Assembly: GCF_041146875.1 (NCBI RefSeq)
Contig: NZ_JBFRXP010000005.1
Span: 1-64,000 of the forward strand
Origin: Igneacidithiobacillus sp041146875
GTDB lineage: Bacteria; Pseudomonadota; Gammaproteobacteria; Acidithiobacillales; Acidithiobacillaceae
Reading direction: 5' to 3'
DNA length: 64,000 nt
The notes beneath the pieces are model-generated. The model saw only the letters and a program-made list of their open reading frames with translations. It ran no database searches and had not been told where the DNA came from. The position numbers and the translations under genes are program-made. This document shows, in pieces, positions 59,074-64,000 of the stretch. Every line of letters starts with the position of its first letter. Positions within the stretch are counted from its first letter, which is position 1.

Positions 59074-59663
59074 CAGAAGCCCTCCACCTTCAGGACAATC
59101 TCCCCCGGATTCACCTGCACTACATAATTATCCGGCAACTGCTGGGCAACCGTCCGCAGGATTTCCACAACGCTCTGGTCGCGGGAATACACGGCAACGT
59201 CAGGGACCGGGGTACCACCCAGCCTCGCGACAAAACGATCCCCCATCTTCCCGGCCAGCGACTGCAGAAATGTCGCAGCCGATCCACTCCACTGCACATA
59301 GACCTTCCGGGATAACGGGCTGCCCGCCGGAAGAGAGGGCGCCATGGACGCCGCCGTGCTTCCATGCGGGCGCAGATCGCCCTTGTTCATGGGGAAACCA
59401 TCATACCCAGGCGCCCAGGAAGTGCCGGAGGCTGCCCGGATGTTGTCGGTAACCTGTGCAATCTGGTTGACACTCTTCAACAGGTCAGCATTCATCGATG
59501 CGGAATCATACAGCGGAGTGGCGCTGGCCTGGGGGGAGGGCGGCATCGCACAGGCGGACAGGCTGGCAGGAACGAGAACGGAAACCACCAGAAACCCCAG
59601 AATCCGGCGCGGGGAATGGGGAACGAAAGAACGGGACGCCCTTTTCATTACCAAAGTTTTCAT
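59073..59663 (-). CDS. dotD: DotD/TraH-like outer-membrane lipoprotein
   Basis: A 196-aa lipoprotein with lipobox (VPASLSACAMP). The C-terminal half resembles the secretin-N0-like DotD fold: KVYVQWSGSAATFLQSLAGK, then VVEILRTVAQQLPDNYVVQV. DotD sits in the outer-membrane ring with DotC and targets DotH to the membrane. I chose the ATG at 59663 (GAGG upstream). Order dotD-dotC-dotB-icmT is as in Dot/Icm and IncI systems. Confidence 0.82.
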   Translation of the reverse strand: MKTLVMKRASRSFVPHSPRRILGFLVVSVLVPASLSACAMPPSPQASATPLYDSASMNADLLKSVNQIAQVTDNIRAASGTSWAPGYDGFPMNKGDLRPHGSTAASMAPSLPAGSPLSRKVYVQWSGSAATFLQSLAGKMGDRFVARLGGTPVPDVAVYSRDQSVVEILRTVAQQLPDNYVVQVNPGEIVLKVEGF

Positions 59664-59733
59664 GCCAATTTTTCCTCGATACAAAAAATATCCCAGATAA
59701 ACACAACGAACGGGGAAACCAAAAAGAAAAGCT

Positions 59734-60309
59734 TCACCATCCACCACCAGCATCGCCGGAACCATCGCCTCCACCCGCAAAAAAGCCGTACTTGCGAGAA
59801 GGAGATTCAGCCGATCTCCCACCAGAGGAACCCTCACGAACAGGAGATTCATCAGAAGAAGGACCAGCAGCAGGGGAAACCGGGACAGAATCAGAAGAAG
59901 CAGGCACAGGAGCGGATGTTCTGGACAGGGGAGGCTGTACATGCACAGGCAAAGACCGGCTACGGGAAACCGCGGAACCTCTCGACCCGGCAAACCGCTC
60001 CGGCCCGGTTCCCCGCCCCAGAACAGCGGAACCACCCCGTGCATCAACCTCCAGATACAACAGCAACGCCTTCACCAGATGCGCGCCAATGTCCCGCATT
60101 CCCCGGTTGTCCCTGGAAAAACCAGACAGCCAGCCAACAATCGGCTGGTGAAACGGATTGGTCGGGGAAATCCGTACCGAAAGACGATACGAAACCTCCA
60201 GCGGGTCCACCGTATCTTCCGGGTCCACCCCAGCATCCAGACCATCCTGCCCGGCAAGGGATTCCTCGGAGAATCCATCGCCTTCCGCCTCGTCCCACTC
60301 CCCGTTCAC
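59734..60309 (-). CDS. ParR-like plasmid partition adaptor
   Basis: A 191-aa protein coupled to the actin-like gene by ATGA overlap, the usual place for ParR/StbB. Residues about 35-95 (LEVSYRLSVRISPTNPFHQP, then IGAHLVKALLLYLEV) resemble the ribbon-helix-helix DNA-binding part of StbB/ParR. The C-terminal half is a disordered Ser/Pro/Gly-rich tail, and such tails in ParR-type proteins contact the ParM filament. It probably binds the AATGACACCATT iterons. Confidence 0.6.
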   Translation of the reverse strand: MNGEWDEAEGDGFSEESLAGQDGLDAGVDPEDTVDPLEVSYRLSVRISPTNPFHQPIVGWLSGFSRDNRGMRDIGAHLVKALLLYLEVDARGGSAVLGRGTGPERFAGSRGSAVSRSRSLPVHVQPPLSRTSAPVPASSDSVPVSPAAGPSSDESPVREGSSGGRSAESPSRKYGFFAGGGDGSGDAGGGW

Positions 60310-61352
60310 GACGAAACCCGATCCAGCAGGTCATTCGCGCCGGCAAAGAACACCAGCATCCCCAGAGCGGGAAGAAACCGCGCACCGCCGACATCCTCTG
60401 CACGCACCCGCTGGGCATGCGGAAAAGTCTCCTGAATCATCGGCAGAAAATCCTCGGAACCCCCGCCATACACGCCAATCGCCATGTTCCCGGCGCGACT
60501 GCCCCAGGTGGACCGAAGCTCCAGCAAAAACGGGCTGACCACCTCGGATACGGACTCCTGCACAAGATCGGAAATATCATGCAGAGCCCCGTTGAAAAAG
60601 ACCTTCTTACGCTCTTCCAGATACCGCATGGCGCGCTCCTGATCCGGCTGTACACGAAACTTCTTGTAAATCTTCTTCGACAGCGCCAGCGCCACATTGG
60701 ACATGCCAATCTCTGCACCACCGCTCAACGAAGACAGGGCGGAACGCCCCTCCAGCACCGCATATCCCGTGGTGTACGTCCCCACATCCACCCCGGCAAT
60801 CAGCCCGTTATGCTCGGCAACCTCCTGCAGGGAAGGTTCCGCCGCCACCCAGTAGTACAACCCACCCGCCGCCTGCGGCAACACCATCGCACGGGCAGGG
60901 ACAATCGTTACGGAAACCGGGAAACCATATATGGTCGCGTTGTGCTTCCCCACCAAAGAAGAGCGGATGTCCACGGCACGATCCCGGTACACCGCCTGGG
61001 GAACCCCCGTTACCAGATGCACATCTCCCTGCGTAATCCCCAACTCCCACAGGGCCTTCAGCAACAATACCAGCCAGCCCTCGCTGCCCGCCCAGGCATC
61101 CGTCAACGTGTCAGCCAGGCCCGCCCCAAACCGCGCGGCATCCTCACCCGTCAGCCAGCTTTTCCCGCGATATTCAATCGTCTTCACCTCTTCCCCATGG
61201 AAGTTCCGGTGAAAATCCGCAGGCACCTCCGCGACGAGCGAGCGAAACGACACGCGCGCATCCGCATTCTCCAGATGCGACGCCGCCTTTACATACCCGC
61301 TGCCGACATCCACCGATACCACAGAAGATTTCCGAGACACTCCGTTTGCCAT
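60306..61352 (-). CDS. parM: ParM-like actin ATPase for plasmid segregation
   Basis: A 348-aa actin-fold ATPase. Phosphate-1 motif VVSVDVGSGYVKAA at residues 10-23, phosphate-2 motif AGVDVGTYTTGYAVLEG near residue 180, and adenosine motif IGVYGGGSEDFLPMI near residue 305. Length and motifs fit ParM/StbA-type or archaeal-like plasmid actins. It polymerises to push plasmid copies apart. I chose the ATG at 61352, which has GAGGGAAA upstream; the 400-base region upstream holds direct repeats like a parC centromere. Confidence 0.85.
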   Translation of the reverse strand: MANGVSRKSSVVSVDVGSGYVKAASHLENADARVSFRSLVAEVPADFHRNFHGEEVKTIEYRGKSWLTGEDAARFGAGLADTLTDAWAGSEGWLVLLLKALWELGITQGDVHLVTGVPQAVYRDRAVDIRSSLVGKHNATIYGFPVSVTIVPARAMVLPQAAGGLYYWVAAEPSLQEVAEHNGLIAGVDVGTYTTGYAVLEGRSALSSLSGGAEIGMSNVALALSKKIYKKFRVQPDQERAMRYLEERKKVFFNGALHDISDLVQESVSEVVSPFLLELRSTWGSRAGNMAIGVYGGGSEDFLPMIQETFPHAQRVRAEDVGGARFLPALGMLVFFAGANDLLDRVSS

Positions 61353-61500
61353 CCGCTTTCCCTCTTCGCCAATCCGTAAAGGCCCTTGAGACCAGCACAA
61401 GAGTAGTCTATCAGAAAGTTTTTTGCCAGCGAAATACTCAATAATGACAGAGAAAAGCCTGACACCAGATCGCCACCATAAAGACAGGGAAACCCTGCCA

Positions 61501-61690
61501 ATTCGACACCAAAATGACACCATTGCGGAAAATGACACCATTTTGGTGACAATACGCCACCATCACCAGAAAACAGGAAGATCACGGATCGACCATGGAG
61601 ACAAAATGACACCATTACGCCACCAGGATGACGCCATACACCTCAATGACACCATTTATGCGCCAAAACACCACCAACGGAAACCGATCA
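61501..61690 (+). repeat. parC-like iteron cluster upstream of parM
   Basis: Four exact copies of AATGACACCATT at 61513-61524, 61531-61542, 61605-61616 and 61645-61656, with interspersed ACGCCACCA and GCGCCAAAA motifs and a GATGACGCCATA variant at 61627. It lies in the 420-base gap between parM (61352) and the omega-RNA (61771) and probably combines centromere and parM operator. Bases 61353-61500 also hold the parM promoter region, where I see no single clear promoter. Confidence 0.8.
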
Positions 61691-61770
61691 TTTTTCAGGG
61701 AATAACCAACTTTTGTTTCGGTTGGGCAGGCCAAACCCGGTATACTCAGAGAGATCAGACATTCAGGAGA

Positions 61771-62039
61771 GGTCAACCACTCCCCCTAAACCCTAACGGG
61801 TTATAGGCGGAGCTTGCGAAAAGCAGGCTCCCGGTTGACCAGGCTCAGTCCCTGTAAGGAGTACGGGACTACGTTATTGGGGTCATGACACCCTGGAATG
61901 CGCGCGCCAGTTCCAGGCTCTGTCGGCAAGGATTAAACAGGGATTCGGGAGCATGACCAGTGTCCTTGCCATGACAAGCCCCGATAACCTTGCCGAGGCG
62001 CACTTTACCGGCGAAAGCCGAGACTGAAAAGGTAGCGAT
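61771..62039 (+). ncRNA. omega-RNA (HEARO-type) of the IscB element
   Basis: This gene-free 270-base stretch directly upstream of iscB has the structure expected of a HEARO/omega-RNA: GGTCAACC (61771-61778) with GGTTGACC (61833-61840), hairpin AGTCCC/GGGACT (61847-61870), hairpin CCTGGAA/TTCCAGG (61892-61917), and CGGC-GAAA-GCCG (62009-62020) just before the start codon. The RNA would load on IscB, with its 5' flank acting as guide. The guide would derive from the sequence left of 61771, near the parM upstream region. Confidence 0.8.
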
Positions 62040-63332
62040 ATGCAAAATAGAGTATTGGTATTGGACAAGAATCGGCAACATCTCATGCCCTGCCATCCAG
62101 CGCGGGCCAGAGCCTTGCTGAAAACGGGCAAGGCGGCGGTGTTCCGGCGCTTTCCATTCACCGTTATTTTGAAACACAGGGAGGGCGGAGAGACACAAGA
62201 CACCCGCCTGAAACTGGACCCCGGCAGCAAGAAGACCGGTATCGCCCTGGTGGCCACATTCGCCAGGCATGGACTTGCCGTGCTGTGGGCGGCGGAACTC
62301 ACCCATCGTGGGTCCGCCATTCGCAAGGCGCTGGAGCAGCGACGTGGGCACCGGCGCTTCCGCCGGGCAAAATTGCGGTACCGCGCTCCGCGCTTTTTGA
62401 ACCGCGCGAAGCCGGAAGGTTGGCTGCCGCCGTCGTTGCAACACCGGGCGGATACCACGATGGCTTGGGTAAGCAAGTTGATGCGACTGGCGCCGGTGAC
62501 GGCGCTTTCGCAAGAACTGGCGCGGTTCGACACGCAGGCCATGCAGAATCCGGAGATCTCCGGTGTCGAGTACCAACAAGGCACATTATTTGGTTACGAA
62601 GTGCGGGAGTATTTGCTGGAGAAGTGGGGACGGGAATGCGCCTATTGCGGGGCGGAAAACGTGCCACTCGAAATCGACCACATTCATCCTCGCGGCAAAG
62701 GCGGCAGCGATCGCGTGAGCAATCTCGCCATCGCCTGTCATGACTGCAACCAGCGCAAAGGGGCCATGTCATTGACGGAGTTTTTGCGCAAAGACCCGGA
62801 ACGCGCTCAAAAAATACTGAAACAGACCAAGGCGCCGCTAAAAGACGCCGCCGCCGTCAACAGCACCCGATGGGCGCTGTACGGACGGCTCAAGGCAACG
62901 GGTCTGGACGTGGAAGTCGCCAGCGGCGGACGGACGAAGTACAACCGGTCACGGCAGGGGTACCCGAAAGCGCGCTGGATCGATGCGTCCTGCGTTGGGG
63001 GATCCGGCGCGAATGTTCGGCTCTGTCCGGAACGCCAGCCACTGGAAATCACTTCGATGGGACACGGAGAGCGGCAGCGCGCCAGATTGAACCGACACGG
63101 TTTCCCGGTCGGGCACAAGTCCGGAGCCAAATCCTTTCTGGGATTCCAGACCGGGGATTTGGTGCGGGCCGCCATACCCAAGGGCAAGCACGCAGGAATG
63201 CATGTCGGGCGTATCGCCATCCGGTTCCGGCCCTCGTTTGCGCTTCAGGCAAAAGGTGCTGAAAAGCCATTCGACACGCATCCCAAATATCTCACGATAC
63301 TGCAAAGGAGTGACGGTTATGCATATCACTAA
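62040..63332 (+). CDS. iscB: IscB RNA-guided nuclease
   Basis: A complete 430-aa IscB. Domains in order: PLMP-type N-terminus (VLVLDKNRQHLMPCHPARAR, with GKAAVFRRFPFTVIL), RuvC-I LDPGSKKTGIALV near residue 60 with the catalytic Asp, Arg-rich bridge helix RRGHRRFRRAKLRYR near 105, RuvC-II EYQQGTLFGYE near 178, HNH domain CAYCGAENVPLEIDHIHPRG with CHDCNQRKG near 200-245, and RuvC-III WIDASCVG near 315. All catalytic residues are present. IscB is the ancestor-type relative of Cas9 and cuts DNA guided by omega-RNA. It sits between the parM iterons and an integrase gene, whose possible start it overlaps. Confidence 0.93.
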   Translation: MQNRVLVLDKNRQHLMPCHPARARALLKTGKAAVFRRFPFTVILKHREGGETQDTRLKLDPGSKKTGIALVATFARHGLAVLWAAELTHRGSAIRKALEQRRGHRRFRRAKLRYRAPRFLNRAKPEGWLPPSLQHRADTTMAWVSKLMRLAPVTALSQELARFDTQAMQNPEISGVEYQQGTLFGYEVREYLLEKWGRECAYCGAENVPLEIDHIHPRGKGGSDRVSNLAIACHDCNQRKGAMSLTEFLRKDPERAQKILKQTKAPLKDAAAVNSTRWALYGRLKATGLDVEVASGGRTKYNRSRQGYPKARWIDASCVGGSGANVRLCPERQPLEITSMGHGERQRARLNRHGFPVGHKSGAKSFLGFQTGDLVRAAIPKGKHAGMHVGRIAIRFRPSFALQAKGAEKPFDTHPKYLTILQRSDGYAYH

Positions 63333-64000
63333 ACAACGAGGGCGCTTCCGCACCAGCCAAACGCGCTGCGCTTTGGCTGGAGTACCCGCGCCGAATTCTG
63401 ATGGTTTGACAGAGCCAGACCCACAGGAAGAACCGTCCACCCCGTCCGTTCATGGGTATCCGGCTTCCCGCTCAACCGATCCGCGCACCCGGAATTTCTA
63501 CCTCGCAAACGGCAACCGGGTATTGCGGAAATACGGCAACCAGACCGGGAAAACCTGGCAGGAAAACCCGATGGATCTGCTTCACTGGTTCATCGAACAG
63601 ACCCCAGGCTGGCGCAAGAACACCTTCAAGGCCAGCCGGTACGGATTGCTGTACCTGCTACAGAAGCAGGGCGCCCCCAGGGAGCTGCTGGACGGGATAC
63701 GCCAGACCCCCTACCGTGCGGAATACCGGACTCCAGCACCCAGGGGAACCCGCAAAGACCCCGGCAGGGTGAAACGCTTCCCCCCGGAAGACCTGCAACG
63801 ATATCTGGATTTTCTGCAGAACCGGCCCAGCCATCGCGGGATGTTCGACGAAATCCTCTGGCGCTTCCTGCAATGGAACCCGCAGGTGGGACTGCGCCCG
63901 TCAGAACCGGGAGACGCACAGATCGCCAGACTCGACCCGCAAGGGCCGGAAGTGCTGGTTATCCGCAACCGCAAGGTCAACGAGCAACGCGGGAACGGCA
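63319..64000 (+). CDS. tyrosine recombinase/integrase, N-terminal part (runs off window)
   Basis: An open frame of 227 codons to the window end. Residues about 60-120 (DPRTRNFYLANGNRVLRKYG, MDLLHWFIEQTPGWRKNTFK) look like a SAM-like core-binding domain, and the catalytic domain begins near 165 with the first Arg in VGLRPSEPGD and a Lys in LVIRNRKVNEQRG. The ATG at 63319 lies inside the end of iscB, and the first 40 residues (with an internal stem-loop) look non-native, so the true start may be further downstream or was lost on IscB insertion. It could be the integrase or resolvase of the element. Confidence 0.7.
   Translation, partial: MHITKQRGRFRTSQTRCALAGVPAPNSDGLTEPDPQEEPSTPSVHGYPASRSTDPRTRNFYLANGNRVLRKYGNQTGKTWQENPMDLLHWFIEQTPGWRKNTFKASRYGLLYLLQKQGAPRELLDGIRQTPYRAEYRTPAPRGTRKDPGRVKRFPPEDLQRYLDFLQNRPSHRGMFDEILWRFLQWNPQVGLRPSEPGDAQIARLDPQGPEVLVIRNRKVNEQRGNG
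63353..63380 (+). other. stem-loop just after iscB
   Basis: CCAGCCAAA (63353-63361) pairs perfectly with TTTGGCTGG (63372-63380) 20 bases after the iscB stop. It may mark the right end of the IscB element or act as a terminator, although there is no T-run. Confidence 0.5.

Noticed and set aside
59364..61379. Long plus-strand open frame (671 codons)
   Set aside because: It is antisense to parM, the parR-like gene and dotD; its composition (Gln, His, Pro, Arg) is that of a GC-rich shadow.
62040..63332. Possibility that this gene is TnpB or Cas9
   Set aside because: The PLMP N-terminus, the 430-aa length and an HNH domain inserted in RuvC identify IscB; no CRISPR array or cas1/cas2 is present.
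1..64000. tRNA, rRNA, replication origin and oriT
   Set aside because: None could be recognised by eye; no relaxase or replication initiator gene lies in the window, so no origin is claimed.

Overview
The window looks like part of a large conjugative plasmid or integrative conjugative element from a moderately GC-rich gammaproteobacterium-like host. Gene style (PilY1-type pilus operon, Dot/Icm transfer genes, IS66, IscB) would suit an acidophile such as Acidithiobacillus, but that host is an inference: no chromosomal marker, rRNA or tRNA gene is visible.

Layout. (1) 0.4-13.5 kb, minus strand: a type IVa-like pilus operon. From its promoter near 13.5 kb it runs through small membrane proteins, a lytic transglycosylase, two tiny helix-turn-helix genes, two pilins, PilC, FimT/PilV/PilW/PilX minor pilins and the PilY1 tip protein. 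(2) 13.5-19.1 kb, minus strand: a large acidic protein and three secreted proteins that share a Gln/Met-rich motif. (3) 19.2-24.3 kb, plus strand: two small proteins, a UvrD-like helicase and a DotA/TraY channel protein, closed by a strong terminator. (4) 24.4-32.2 kb, minus strand: accessory cargo, with a duplicated dotA fragment, a chimeric C5-methyltransferase gene, two other DNA methyltransferases, a phospholipase D-like protein, a ParB-like protein and an outer-membrane barrel. (5) 32.2-39.7 kb: mobile-element scar tissue, with a complete IS66 element, a trbC-trbD-trbE' remnant cut by it, a helical-repeat gene, and a HEPN gene interrupted three times by an IscB fragment and two 282-bp RNA-like repeats. 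(6) 39.7-56.5 kb, minus strand: a complete R64-like type IVb thin-pilus operon (PilL, PilT-type transglycosylase, PilN, PilO, PilP, PilQ, PilR, PilS, PilM, PilV) carrying an EAL phosphodiesterase and a methyltransferase. (7) 56.5-61.7 kb, minus strand: icmT, dotB, dotC, dotD, then a ParM/ParR-like partition pair with iterons. (8) 61.7-64 kb, plus strand: a complete IscB gene with its upstream omega-RNA, then a tyrosine recombinase that runs off the window.

The genes fit one theme: conjugation by an IncI/Dot-Icm-type secretion machine (DotA/B/C/D, IcmT here, the rest presumably outside), mating-pair contact by a thin type IVb pilus with a PilV tip adhesin, an additional type IVa-like pilus with PilY1, actin-type plasmid segregation, and methyltransferases that may protect the element in new hosts.

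The most unusual signals are: (a) an 18-bp GC-rich palindromic unit tandemly inserted, always in frame, in many genes of the thin-pilus operon, in both orientations and more than one translation register; (b) the HEPN gene whose reading frame is restored exactly when two 282-bp repeats are removed, next to an IscB fragment in the same gene; (c) exact 12-bp AATGACACCATT sites shared by the partition locus and the dotB-dotC junction.
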